Source: Whitmania pigra (taxonomy: Eukaryota; Annelida; Clitellata; Hirudinida; Haemopidae). From it: DNA of 64,000 nt. The DNA lies in assembly GCA_021613335.1 (NCBI GenBank), contig JAJTWR010000159.1:811001-875000 (forward strand). Reading direction: 5' to 3'. The notes beneath the pieces were generated by a model. It saw nothing but the letters and a program-made list of their open reading frames with translations, searched no databases and was not told the DNA's origin. This document shows positions 24,220-40,759 of the stretch, piece after piece (within the stretch, counting starts at the first letter, position 1; every line of letters starts with the position of its first letter). A program made the translations under genes and the position numbers.

Positions 24220-25544
24220 TTCGAGCTCGAGATCAAAATAAAAATTTTAATGGCGCGAAATTACACTAATACAAATAATTATATATAAACATATGTAAAT
24301 AAATAAATTGAAATGTCAGCAAAAAAGCACAAAAATTTGAATATATATTTTTATATATTTCTTCATAAACTAAAAATACAAATTTAACATTTTGCGAATT
24401 TTTAAATACACACATCAACAATTACTTAATTTATTAATTTGACATGCTTTTTTGGTCGCATTAAGTCAAGGACATCAGCCAATCTCAAAAACAAGACACT
24501 TTGTTACACAACGCCGGAAATGCGGGTAACAAACCGCTAGCTTCAGTATCAAACTAAAATAGACTGGCAACAGTACCTCAGTTACAAATTCGGATGACAC
24601 AATCAGGGGCGTCATTTCAGCTTTCTCTAAAAGGGGCAAACCCAAAACGCAACTCGACCTCTATTTGCTTCTAGCTGTTGTCGACCCCTTGCTGGACCCA
24701 CTTAAAAATATATCTAGAGATATTATTTACGACCACTAGCCGGAAACCATTGTAATGCAGTTCATGACCTAAGCCTTCATCGTCAGACACATAAGCAAGG
24801 AGACTGTACGCCAGTCCTGAAGCACTCAAAAAACAAAGTGAGATCTTCGCCCACGTTTTTCAACTTGACCTACTCATAAATTCAATGCCAAGTTATGAGA
24901 CAAAAAATATTTACCTTGAGACACGAAAACATTAAAGTAGCATTAGGCATTAAATATTTCAAGTCTTATGAAATTATAACTATTGAAGAAATACTATTCT
25001 GCAAGGGGCTAACAACAACCTGGCAAAACACTTAACAAGAAAAACATCAACTCACATTATTTCACAAAAGCAATCCAAGGAACTTATTTTCCAGCCTTAA
25101 GGTAGCAGTGAGCAATCAACAAAAGTTTAAACAACAAACATGATCAAAAATCATGTCTTTTTTAAAATAAAATATTTTGATTTGTGGAGTGATTTCTTAA
25201 CAACTGCATAAAGATACAAAAGCTCAGATAATAGTTGAAGCCTGTTAATACAAAGAGCAAATGAACATATATTAGTTGGAATTAACTTTTTTCACTGAGC
25301 AAATCAAGTCCCAAAACTTTGATAACAATATCAATAAAAAATAGACCATTATTACAAAATGCTTGTAAATCTAGAGTGTCAAGCAAGCACTAATAGATTA
25401 ATCTCTCCCCTTTTGATCAAAGCTTCTTTTTGGAAAAAATTTTGTAGCCTGGAGTGAGAAAAAAATGTTTAAAAAAACAATTGGTGCAAAAAGATACACC
25501 TTAATTAAAGCAAAAGTTGACACCTTTTGTTCAATAAAATCAAC
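24220..25544. other. Spacer between lig1 and arl6ip1
   Basis: No gene. Around 24602 the string caatcaggggcgtcatttca with a nearby ggggcaaaccc resembles the terminus of DUF4371/hAT-type elements, but I could not find a matching opposite end. Confidence 0.4.
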
Positions 25545-26948
25545 TCATTGGGTCTTTGTTTTCTTCAACTTGGATTTGACAAACTCACAGCACTTGTCCA
25601 AAGCACCATGCTTACGAAGTCCAGGGACAAGAGTGACAGTCACCACTGAAATACAAAAATTAAATCATAAAAATAACAGCAAATACTTCAGACCTTGAGA
25701 AAAGCTGCATAGACTAAATCAAATCAACCTAATCAGGACTATAAACTGAATTTCATCGTATCATGTAAAAAGTGGTCAACTTTCACCATATCTATTTTCA
25801 ATTTCATTTCAATTCATTGAGATTTTTATGTATTAAGGAAAGGTGACAACATTCCATAACTCTAATCCAAATAAACAAGCATTTATATTCAACACACAAA
25901 GACGTGTACAATTACAAACCAATGAGATAGATGAGGAGCAATGCATCAATGAGACTCCCAATCCATGCCAAAGTCAGAAAAGCCCCAACAACAGTGAGCA
26001 GAAACTGGATGATATCAGAACATTGTATGTTATTAAATTAAAATTGGTCAACTGGAAAAAATAAACAAACAGTATTTGGCTTATCCTTCTTCAGTTTGAA
26101 TAATTTGTCCCATAATGATTTCACATGCTTCTTTCCATTCAACAGCCTCTCACAAACTCTTTTAAACTGACCTTCTTCAGAGTGTGTCCTATTTTGAAAC
26201 AATAGTAGGAATTCTAATAGCATCATCAAATCAGGAAATTCAATTCAAGATCGTACCATTGTTCTGGTTGACGATAAAATTGATTGCTAACAATGGGAGC
26301 CACATGATCAAGAATGCAGACAAGAATGCAACTAAGTGAAACTACTGTGAGTACAGTAGGTTCAATATACCACATTATTCTGAAAATAAAAATCTTTTTC
26401 AGTAATCTGTGAAACATTACAAATTCTGTCTCCACAAACTGACGAAAATATTAATGTGACAATGAATATAACAATTCCAGGAACATAAGCAGGATCCCAT
26501 TCTAGAACTTTGTTTAGGGCTAACAAATAGCCTCTATGGTCCAACAAGTTTTCCTCAACTTCTTTCAACTCTAAATCCTGCAAAACATTAAATTTGTATA
26601 TTTTTTTGCACTCGTGGACATATATACCTATACGTAAACTAATCTTATGTACACCTTATATTACATAAAAATTGGTCTGCACAAATAATTGCTTTACAAC
26701 TGTTATCGCGAACGTGTGATATGGACACCAGCCACGACATCAATAATAAACTGTTACTATCACTAATACGTCTTGTGGCTGGATGCTGTTAAACTTTAAA
26801 AACTCACGTCATTTTAACTGGTAATGATATATCAAGACAATGTTTACCTTAAGGATTTAACAAAACCATTTTAAAAACATCATCCTCTACCAATATAGCC
26901 ACAAAAATAACCCATCAGACGCACCTGACCGACCACAACTTCCTCCAT
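25545..26948 (-). CDS. arl6ip1: ADP-ribosylation-factor-like 6 interacting protein 1 (ER membrane shaping)
   Basis: 194 aa in six exons: 26948..26925, 26577..26444, 26379..26257, 26188..26071, 26004..25920 and 25645..25545, all in phase (human 203 aa). ARL6IP1 is a reticulon-like hairpin protein of the tubular ER. Two pairs of hydrophobic stretches are visible: VPGIVIFIVTLIFSS with TVLTVVSLSCILVCILDHVAP, and FLLTVVGAFLTLAWIG with LIDALLLIYLIVVTVTLVPGL. The cytosolic loop carries RVCERLLNGKKHVKSLWDKLFKLKKDKP, which aligns with the human loop. The lysine-rich tail CCEFVKSKLKKTKTQ ends the protein. The start MEEVVVGQ sits in a 24-bp first exon. It is divergent from KNTC1, with 2.4 kb between starts. 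Confidence 0.92.
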
Positions 26949-29345
26949 CTTGCTCGAGTTCTAATGGCGAAATGAAATGTAGGATGAACCTAGTAATCTG
27001 ACAACATGATAACCATTTAGCTTATGTTTCTTTTTTAATTTTAACTTTAATTCTAGTGCTTTTTGATGAATATCGTTTTATTTAAATCGAAATATTTCCT
27101 GGTCTCAGAATTTATATTTAAAACGAAATAGTAATGACGAACCTACATGATCAAAAACATTTGTTATCCTAAGTAATCTAAATATATCGTAATCTCTCTA
27201 TAGCAGACATTACCTTATAATTGAATGCTTGAACCAATACTAATAACATAAAAAAGGATAAACATTCAAAGCTGCTTCATGCATAAATAAATAATTTAAA
27301 GCTATCGAATTAACGTTATTTAATGTTTCCTAATGTAGAATAAAAACAAACCTTAATATTAAAATGACTAAGAGGACATCCATAAAAAAAAAATCGGCAA
27401 ATTGGAGAAAAAGGGTCCTTCAAAATCGGACTAATGCGGACAGAGGGTAGAAGAGGGGTAATTGCTTATGCGGAATCCTCACTTTTTAAAATTAAAGTAG
27501 TTTTTAAATATTTCAAATTTATTTTTTAACAATTTTATTTCCATTATTTCTAGTGATTTTAGAAAATGATTTAGCATTTTCATAATTTGCTAAGGTCCGC
27601 CCTTAAATGACACCACGAAGTTTACTATCACTCCTGTCTAAATCATCGCAGTTATGCAACGGACTTTAATCAAACAAATAAATAAATAATACTATCACTC
27701 CCCTTCCCATTCGTCACGTTTCGTCTTAAAAATATTTACATCTACCAAAATTTTGACCCCACAAAAAGATATGACAATAAATTTTCAATAATTGCATAAT
27801 AAAGTTAAAATTAATGGCTTTTACAATAAACAGCGCGATGTCATGTATTTTATTCCCCCTCCCATCATCGCTACTTATCGTCACAGATTAACACAACATT
27901 AATTTATAGTGGTTTAAAGAGACTAATGTCTATGTGATAAACCACTCAAATGTTTGAATCCCATCCCTTTAATTGTGATGTCATTTATGGATGGCCCCAA
28001 GAAATTACAAAAATTCAAGAATAATGTGTGTCTGCCAAGAAATTACTGTCGATTTTGTGTTAGTAATCATTTTATGGACATATGTAATGACGTTGAAACT
28101 AGGGAGGGACACAAATTAACCTCTTTCTGTACTTTATGCTGTGGATTTTAACAAATCACATATCTCCATGAGCAAGACTTGATTCATGAGCCCCAGAATC
28201 GCACTTTTTTACTTTTGCTAAATGAATATGATGGATCGTGTCGTAGGTCGTGCAAAACATTGCAACATCACGAGAATTAAATTGGAATTTTAAGCAAACT
28301 TTTTTGCATTAGCTTTAAAATAATAACCATTTACGTGTTATGAGCCATCCGAGATATTTGTAAAGTTTGTAAAGTTAGTAATTTATTAAGATGCCAAAAT
28401 ATTCTGCAAATGCTAGGAAACGTTAAAAACGACTGATATTCAAACTTGAGTTGCCTAAGTTGACCAATTGTGCTGTTATGCTTTTACTTAAATAATTTAT
28501 GTCAAATACGATTAGGTTATTTAGTAACAAACACTTCCATTTCAAACAATTTATAAATTTGTTATAATATTACTAAAATAAAAGTACAACTTAGTTAAAA
28601 AATAAAATAACAATTACAGTGATGTGTATTTATATTAATATTTAACCTAAACTTGTTTTTGTTTCAAATTGATTGGGCGCGCGATCGGTGAGTTGGTTTT
28701 CGTGGTCATTTCTCAATAAGCCATAGGTAGTCATGTGTTTCTCATTTAATTCCGAGTTGGTTTAGTGATATGGTTTTTGGCAATGCTGTTGATTATAATA
28801 AAATCATAGACTCTTCTTTGTTTTCCTGCATGTGATGATTCTATTGGTGAATCATCAATTACTTTTGAAAATGTGAGGAGCTTCTCAAACAAAAGTTAAT
28901 TTTAATATTCATTTAATTTAGTATACTTCAAGAGATGTTATGATTGAAATACCTTAAGACCTGGAATTAAACAACCAACCAAATTTCCAATGTAGATTGA
29001 GATGGTTTGAGGCTTTTAGTTAAAAGTTGTTTGGCCAAATGAGTTTCATTATTGCATGAAGCGGTAATGCTTGCAGTTATTATATAACGTTTTCACAACC
29101 TAGCCTGTGATGCCAGGGAATGCCCCTGAGTAAGAGTAAATGGTTGAATGTTTAAAAGAGTAACTTCACATCATATTTAGATACATAAGGCACTAAGGCG
29201 ATCAGCTACAAGTAAACAGATTGTCTGCATTGTTATATCTTTTGATTTTTTTTTTTGAAGCCATTCAATTCATATTTTATTTTGAATAAAAGAGTTGTCT
29301 TTTCAGCTGAGGTAGACATCGTTTTACAGCTTTCATTCATCTGAT
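26949..29345. other. Divergent intergenic region between arl6ip1 and kntc1
   Basis: 2.4 kb with no gene. It contains a 55-bp SINE-tail insertion (27635-27689), a hairpin at 27908-27946 and, around 29097-29150, a fragment (agcctgtgatgccagggaatgcccc) resembling the one at 55567, probably old LINE/SINE 3' sequence. Promoters for both genes should be here. Confidence 0.45.
27635..27689 (+). mobile_element. Very short SINE/LINE-tail insertion with 12-bp target duplication
   Basis: TGTCTAAATCATCGCAGTTA followed by TGCAACGGACTTTAATCAAA and an AAATAAATAA tail, flanked on both sides by TACTATCACTCC (27623-27634 and 27690-27701). The duplication is perfect. The element matches the 3' end of the longer copy at 61148-61246. 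Confidence 0.85.
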
Positions 29346-32300
29346 ATGGTACGCTCTGAGACAGATAATGACCTGAATGAGACAAGTTTAGATTCAGATG
29401 TGGATGTGTCATCTGCCAATCTTCAGCGGCTTCAATGCAAAAGCGTTATTTCTTTGCCTGCAGATGCAAAGCATCTAGCTTGTTGTTTGCTATCAAGGAA
29501 GATATGCATTGTTGCTGAAACAAGTTTAAAAGTCTTTGATTTTACAGATAGCGAGTATGATTACTGTTTATTATAAAGTTAATGAAGATTGTTGATTACA
29601 TCTGTCACAAATTGCAGGATAAGTCTCTCATTGACATTTAAGAGATGTCTGAGGCATATTTCGTGCTGTGAAACAACTCATGCAACTCAGCGTAATAGCA
29701 CGACACAGGAGTGGATTGCAGTTGCAGACGAGGGAGATGACATTTGCGTGCTGAATATAGGCACTGGAGAAAAAAGTATTTTGAAACAGGAAGATGATGA
29801 ATGTGGGTTGCAAATTTCTCAGGTGAATACTTTGGAGTTATCAACCAGGTTAGACAGCCTTCAGCAATTTTTCTGTTGTTACTGAGGAAGCACTCAATAT
29901 CACAATTCTCTGATAAGATTGGAGTGATTTTCATGTTCATATAAAGCTGCAATTTTTGCAGTGTTTTTTTTTTAATTTTTGTCAATTTCAAATTTTTCAG
30001 CAACATTCAAACACACTGCATTAGAATGATGATCTGTTGTGAATCAGGAGATGCATTCGTCTCAGAACTTTACGATCCTCTAAAATTAGGAGGAATGCCT
30101 GCAAGGGAAACCTTTGTGAAGATTAATTTAAGGCAGGAACATACTAAATTGCTATCATTTTCTGTTACATTTCTTGATGTGGATGCAGGAGACATCATAT
30201 GTGCTTCAATGAAAAAAGATGGAGCATACCTAAGCATCTTGAATCCTCATCTTGCATCTGAGAGTGATAGTATGAACTCTCATCAAATAGTGTCAGAAAG
30301 TATGTATCAAGGTAGGAATTTTCATTCAAAAGACATCATTGATAGCCAGCTGAGGGTATTTGTTGCTGACGATGATTGCAAGAGGGCCATGGTGGCTTGC
30401 CGTGATGTCATTTACATTTGGAATGCTGAGACAATGTGTTTGGAGCAGATATGGGAAGCTAAGGATGAATTATTGGATGTCATCAAGACTCGGTCTGATG
30501 TTGCTCTGTTTTTAAAGAGAGGTTTGTTTCTCCAACATATTGTTCTGTTGCAATTGTATTTTATTTTGAGCGTGTGACGAGCTATTATATTAAAAGTGCA
30601 TTTTATAATAAAAATAAATGATTTTGTTTTATTAGGTGACAAAGATTCTAATAATGTCAGCATAGAGTTGAGGTCATTTCCAAACATGGACTTAAAACGG
30701 AGACTTGAAGTTAGCGAGGCAGCACCAAAACTTTTTGCATCATGTTGTCTGCCTCCAGGATTTAACACCAATCATTATGAGTTGGAAGAAAATGTTTATT
30801 TCTTGTTGGGAAATGAAGACATGAAGCTCATGGCTTTAGAACAACCTGACGTTGCATCTCGCATCTTAAAGCTGATATCCAGAGGTGACTTTGACGCTGC
30901 AGAAAAGTTAGCCACTGCCTTTGGAGTTGACACAACACCTGCTTTGAAGGCAAAGTTGTCATATTGTGTAAATTACCTGAATGGACTCTTCAAGACTGTC
31001 AACAATGGCAAAGAATTTCAAGAAGATCTTAAGTATAACAAAGTGCTCTCAGAATTATTTCAGTGTTTGAAGCTAGCATTTGTCTCGTGCGATGATATAG
31101 AGAACTTGCTGATTTTGGTATTACCGAATTTAGACCACACAACTCAAATGTTTTCTGCCATCAGGTCTAAGTTGGATGAACTGGAAAATTCTCCAGACTG
31201 CAACATCAGAAAGATCACAGCATTAAGAAATCATCTCCACAATATTCTTCACAGGCTTGGAACATATGTTACTGTTTGTTGTGATTTTGATGTTAGAGAC
31301 TGGAAACAGTTTTCCAAATCTCCTGCTAGAATTCTGTTCATGAAGTTTATCAAAAAGGGGTGGCTTGAATCTGCTGAAGTGATTTGGAGCAGACACAGGG
31401 CTGAAATTATAAGTTTAGATGCTCATAAATTGAATGATTTAGTGAAGATGGAGGTGTGTAATATTCTTTCATCAATACCAAAGCAAGTTTCATCTTTAAG
31501 TATAATCAGGTTTCTAAAGAAAATTATAATTCCTGAGGTCATCCATCAGTTGGAATCAGTTCATCACATAGCACTCTGGATTCAGGACAGAGCCAGGCAG
31601 CTTGAACTTTCAGAGCCATATCTTTGGCCACAAAATGCCATTTCTCTTTGCAAAGTATTTGATTCCTGGGAAAATGAGCTCAACATGGATCCTTTGAGCG
31701 ACGACGTTGATCGAAGCCTGAGTTTCAAGGAACTAGCTGCTAAGATGTGTCACATGTCTGCTGTGGCAACTAGCAATAGTGCAGACATTGATCCTCTTAC
31801 TAAAATCCAAAATCTTGCTGCTACTTTGCATGAAGTGAATGATTTGAAGATAAAATATGGTTGCCCCTTCTCATTATCAACTCTTGAAGTTGAAAGTGTA
31901 GAGGTCATTGCTTTCAGAATGTTGGATAGAATTGTTGCAGTAGAGCTGGTGGCACAAGTGGTGAAGGATTTTATAAAACCCTACTTGTTGGATAAAAACT
32001 TGAATCCTGATGAAGTTCTGTTCAAGTACATTGAGATGAAATTAGCTGCAGATGATGCTCATGTAGAGAAAATGGTTCAGATAATAAGGTTATTGTCTTT
32101 TATTATATTTTGGTATCATATGTTTTGTCAATATTACTTTATGCTTGCCCTAGTGATCAAGCATTTTATTTATGCATAATTATTATTAACCAAGATTCAC
32201 AATTTGAAGTTGTATTATTAATAAGTCGTTGAATTATATTCTGTTAATTTCTTCAAAATATATTTATTTTTAATTTTGTGTATATTCACATTAAATTAAA

Positions 32301-35300
32301 TTGAATTTGATACATGATTGCAATGATTCAACATCTTGAGATACCATTTTATTGAATGAAATATTTAAGTGTGTTTGTATTGTTTGCTTTTTAACTGATC
32401 ATTAAGAAAGACTTTATCATGGCAGATGCATTGACAGTTTTGCATCGAAGTGTGCATCGACAGAATGCCTCTTAAAATTTGCGTCCATGCCGTGGAATGA
32501 TCAGCTGATGAGTCTCGTTAATGAATTACTTTCCACGGAACATCCGCTTGCACTTTCAATAAAGGAAAGATGCTTTTCTGCATCATTGGAAATGATGCTG
32601 GCCAGCTATGGTTTCTCCAGATGTCAGCAGCATCTTATTAGTACTGAGCATATTATGGAACGAATTGTGAGTACTGAGGGTGAACAGTGCATTGAGGACT
32701 GTTTGAAGGTGGCAGAACATGGGAAGCACGCAGCTTCAGACGTCTTCTATTTGAAAGCGGATTATCTTTGCTCAAAGGGGGCTATAGATGATGTAATGGA
32801 CTTGTTGGATAAGATGGATTCTTATGCAATTAGTTTTGGAGGTATGATTACCTTTGCTGTTATTAAACGGCTGGTGTTACATTTTTAATATTTTTCTCAT
32901 GTATACAGATTCACCTCGCATAACAGAAGATCTGTCGGATAGATTGATCGAATTGGGGGAATTGAATGGATTTTCCAGGTTTTCTTCGAAAGAAACCAGC
33001 AGAAGATATCGTCAAAATGCCATCAACGTGTTGTCGATGCAATCAGAAAAACATGAAACATCCTGCGGAAGAGAGTCGATTTCTTTTGACAGAAATCCTC
33101 GTGCTTGTGAATCTTATAAAAGGAGACTTTCTCAGGATTTGCAATGCCATTCGGAGGAGTTCGGCTCTTACATGATCAAACACGAGCCGCAAGATTGTAG
33201 TTCTCGATATGATTTAGCGGTTAAAGAACTGCATGGAACATGCACGTCTGGTCTTGACATGGATTTGCTGCCAACTTTGATTGAAAGCATGGCTAAGTCT
33301 TTACCGAATCGTTCGGTGATGGATGTGGAAAGGTGGCTAAACAAGCACAGGTGGATCAAGATGATCATAAAGATTTATGAAGCTTCCTCCAACTATATTT
33401 TGCAGATCAGTGAGGATGAAGCAGAACTTAGGAGTAAATTGGAGATGACATTTGATGCAACCGGTCTGACATTTGCTTGGTCTGATGTTTCCCATGCTGT
33501 GAGAGATCTCCTACAACAATCTAATACTTTGCCAGTCCAGGAATTTGTTGCTATTGCTGACATTTTACTCAGGAAAAAGCACGACCAGTTGTCTCTGCAG
33601 ATATATAGCATTGCCTTCTTTGAGTCATTTTGCAGATTGAAACGGTTTGAGGATGTCGCACAGTCCAGCATGCTGGGAATATCAACATCAGAATTTTCAA
33701 TTGTTGGAGTAGAAAGAGGGGAGGGTCAAGAACTATTTAATAGTATTTATGACCATTTAAAAATACCTGTTTCGAATGTTATCACGAAGCTATTTGCTGC
33801 ATTGCGATGCCCCGACACCGTTCTTTCTCTATTGTGTTCCTGTTATAATGAAAAAGATGCCATCAATAAACTTGGAAAATCATATGCTTCAAATCAAGGA
33901 AAACCTAAGAAGCAGAAGTTAGTGGCAACAGTAAGTCAATGAAATGTTATTTATTTTAAGCAATTGCAATTGCATTACTTATTCAAACATCATAATTAAT
34001 TATTCAAACATTTTGAACGATGAGTCGTAAGACCTTGGTTTTGTTTCAGGTTGCCCTTGCTTATCATTATCTCAAGAACCTGCACCAAGAATTTTTCCCA
34101 ATCTTATCTCTTAACTGCAACTGGAGTTATAAGCTTGCACAATATCAAATTGCTTTCAACGATTCGGCAAAAATAGATAGCATTCCAGCAATGGCTCGAT
34201 GTGCACCTCTCAATGTTTCTTACGTCTTTCAGTTTTCAAAAGACTTTGATTTGGATCTGAAGGATGTCTGCTTGCTCTGTCTCCAGACTTTGCTATCTTC
34301 TGAAGCACTAACTAATCCAACCATGCTTTGTAGGGCAACAGTTTTCTGTCATGAATCTTACAGATATTTTGAGTCGCCTGAGCCTTTGCTCAAATTGTTG
34401 CAGTCGTCACTGGAGACGACCGATGGGAAAAATTATGAGAAGATTGAATTTATTCTGTGTCGAATAAATGAAGTCGAATGTAGATTCATATCCACCTCGG
34501 AACATGTACCGTGCATCACCACAAACAAATTGAATCTGTTAAATTTCCTCAAGTCATACAAACCTGCCACGATTTCAAAGCATTCAAGTGGAAATGGCTT
34601 AATTTCCTTTGCTCCAAAGAAGATTAGAATGGAAAAAACATCATGCAGCTCTGCAAAGAAGGAATTGTATGGAGATAAATCCAAGAAGAGAATTGATGAC
34701 AGATTGTCGTTCCATGCGTTCTTTACCAATGAGATGTGGAATGTCATCAAACAGGAGTTGAATCATGATTCTGTGGATCTTTGGCGATCAATTGCTCCAG
34801 TTTTGAAAATATCTGAGGACAATATTCTTATTACAGCTATGATGAAAATTCTGAATTCGGCTCTCAGCTTGGTCGAGAGATGCGGTGATGAAGTTTCAGA
34901 AGAAACAATTACTCTTCTCATCAGCTTAAATCAATCCATTGCTTCTCCAGCAGATGCTGTTAAGGTTGCTATGATTTCAAGTTTAACACAATCTCAATTT
35001 TTTTATATTTTTATACTAATATTAATTTAATTAAATGATTATCTCTAGGTTTGTGACACTGTGATTGATTCTTTGCCAAAAAATCACTTGAAACAAAAGC
35101 TGAGACTGTATGAGTTGTGCGAATCTCTCAGCAAAGTCTGGATGAAAAGTGGAGGCTCTGATGCAGCTGCTAAAGTTTATTCCAATTGCTTGTACAATCG
35201 CAAGAAACTTTTTGCGACACAAATCTTTATTGAGAAAGGATTTCATGATCTTTTGAAGATATTACAATCAGATTTTGTGGATGGATCTGTTTTACAAGCC

Positions 35301-36851
35301 AGCCATGCAGAACAACTGATTGAAAGGTTGTATGAACATGAATCAATTGATGGAATCTGGCAAAGAAAGAAACAATTTTCTGTAGAAGATTCAAGGATAT
35401 ATGTTGCAGTTGAACATTTGGCTATCCTCTTTGAATTGGATCTAGAAAAGATTCAAATGGATCTCTTGGCAAAATGGATGCCTTCTACTCTTCAGATACA
35501 ACAAGAAGTTGAAAATGTTTCAATGGTGGAGGGTCTTGAGGTTGAAAGCAGGTATAAAACTTTTGGAAATTTGATTATTAATGATATTAGTTAATAATTG
35601 ATTTAGACTAAAGATGTTCTAATTAAATCTTATCTTGAGCTAGAAATGCTTAGCGATATTATTAAATATTTCCATCATTGCATGTGATTGATTCCAGGGA
35701 ATCTGATGATATTGATGAAGAAAGACGTTTACTGCTCGCAGTTCATATTCTCTGCCACATGAATACAGACAAGGCCATGGCCTACCTCAAAGGCATTATC
35801 CTAGATAATGAAAGGTTTTCTGAATGCCGAATTAGGGCATTAAGATGCCTCCTCAGACTGTTTTCTCCCAGTTTTGCTGCCATTCACTTAAGTTATTCAA
35901 GGAGTCAACTAATTACTTTTGTAACCAATTTGATTGCACACTCCAGTCTTGAAAAAGTGGGCATCTCTGAGAGGGTTGAAGAATTCTCTTCTCAGGTGGA
36001 CAAAATAAATCTTTTGAAGACTCTCACAAGATTTAAATCCAGAGGATCATCTGCCATAGCTCCAGCCTTGGCTGCAAGTTTTGCAGTTTCTTTTGAAATC
36101 TTTGATGTCAGCATTCTAAAGCTGTTGATACGAACATTATCCGATCACGAACATTTTGCTTTGTTAGCTGCGCTTGTGTATGGATTATTAAGGTCAGTGA
36201 AGATTTCAAATATTGATACCTTAAATATGTATATTTTTATATTTGAATATTGGCCATGATTGCAGATATTTTCCTAAACACATCGTGAATAATGCCACCA
36301 CACTCAATTGGTTACAAGAATTGACTGTCACACTAATTTCCAAGATTATGGCTAGCAATTCAAGCAATACAATATTGTGCTTCCAAGCCCTGAGAATTTT
36401 CTTGGCATATCCTGGATGTTTTCTGATGGACGACAACCACAGGAAATACGTCATGGATGCAACGTCCAACTTCTCCCAGCTCGACATGGAGCCATGCGCC
36501 TACGCGATTGCACTTATAGGGAAAGATTTTTCAGAAATGGATTTTGGTCACTTCTTGAGCCAAGATTACAAGAGACTGGTTTCATCACGTATGGAAAAAT
36601 GGACAGGAGAGGGACTGTTAAATCCTCTGCGTGACCAGATAAAATTTTCCATTAAAAGGGGAGAAGCACCATCTCAAATCGTAACTTTATGCAACTTAAA
36701 TCTGACAATGTCGGACTCACTCAATGCAACTTGCTTCGAAGATTTAAATACTACTTCGGAGAGATACTTTTGCAGTCAAGAATCCTTCATTCAAGAGTGC
36801 CAGAGTGTATTAAATATAACTGCTCTCAATAATACTTTGAGCCAAATGTGA
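29346..36851 (+). CDS. kntc1: Kinetochore-associated protein 1 (ROD subunit of the RZZ complex)
   Basis: 2,116 aa (human about 2,209) from ten exons: 29346..29554, 29618..29848, 30001..30521, 30636..32088, 32426..32841, 32909..33930, 34050..34964, 35049..35551, 35698..36192 and 36266..36851. Every junction keeps phase. KNTC1 forms the ROD-Zwilch-ZW10 complex on the outer kinetochore, recruiting dynein and supporting the spindle checkpoint. The N-terminal third has the short beta strands and D/W spacing of the propeller (for example DVIYIWNAETMCLEQIWE). The rest is alpha-solenoid. Family blocks include WIQDRARQLELSEPYLWPQN, LKIKYGCPFSLSTLE, VIAFRMLDRIVAVELV and LLNFLKSYKPATISK. The start is the first ATG in the exon-1 frame. 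A polyadenylation signal AATAAA lies at 36886. Confidence 0.94.
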
Positions 36852-36885
36852 ATGTGAATGTGACTCATCAATTTGATTATATTGT

Positions 36886-36891
36886 AATAAA
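36886..36891 (+). terminator. Candidate polyadenylation signal of kntc1
   Basis: AATAAA 35 bp after the stop codon in the 260-bp convergent gap between kntc1 and the KDM2 gene. Confidence 0.6.
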
Positions 36892-37110
36892 AGCTTTCAG
36901 ACAGCTGTTTCAACTTGATTTGAAAATGTATCAGTTTTTTGCCATAATGGGAGCATCTTAAAGCTGTGCACAATACACATTAAATTCATCAACACTAGAA
37001 AAATTATTTACAGACAAAAAATGTACATGTTTATAAAAAAATCCAGTATGCAACTGTTAGTTCAGATGAATGCAAATTTTTGAAGCCCACATTTCACAAG
37101 TGGGTCCATT

Positions 37111-40759
<3,649 letters not shown>

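Noticed and set aside
30412..30771. 119-aa antisense frame within kntc1
   Set aside because: It overlaps kntc1 exons 3 and 4 on the opposite strand and has no homology. It is a shadow of the real gene.
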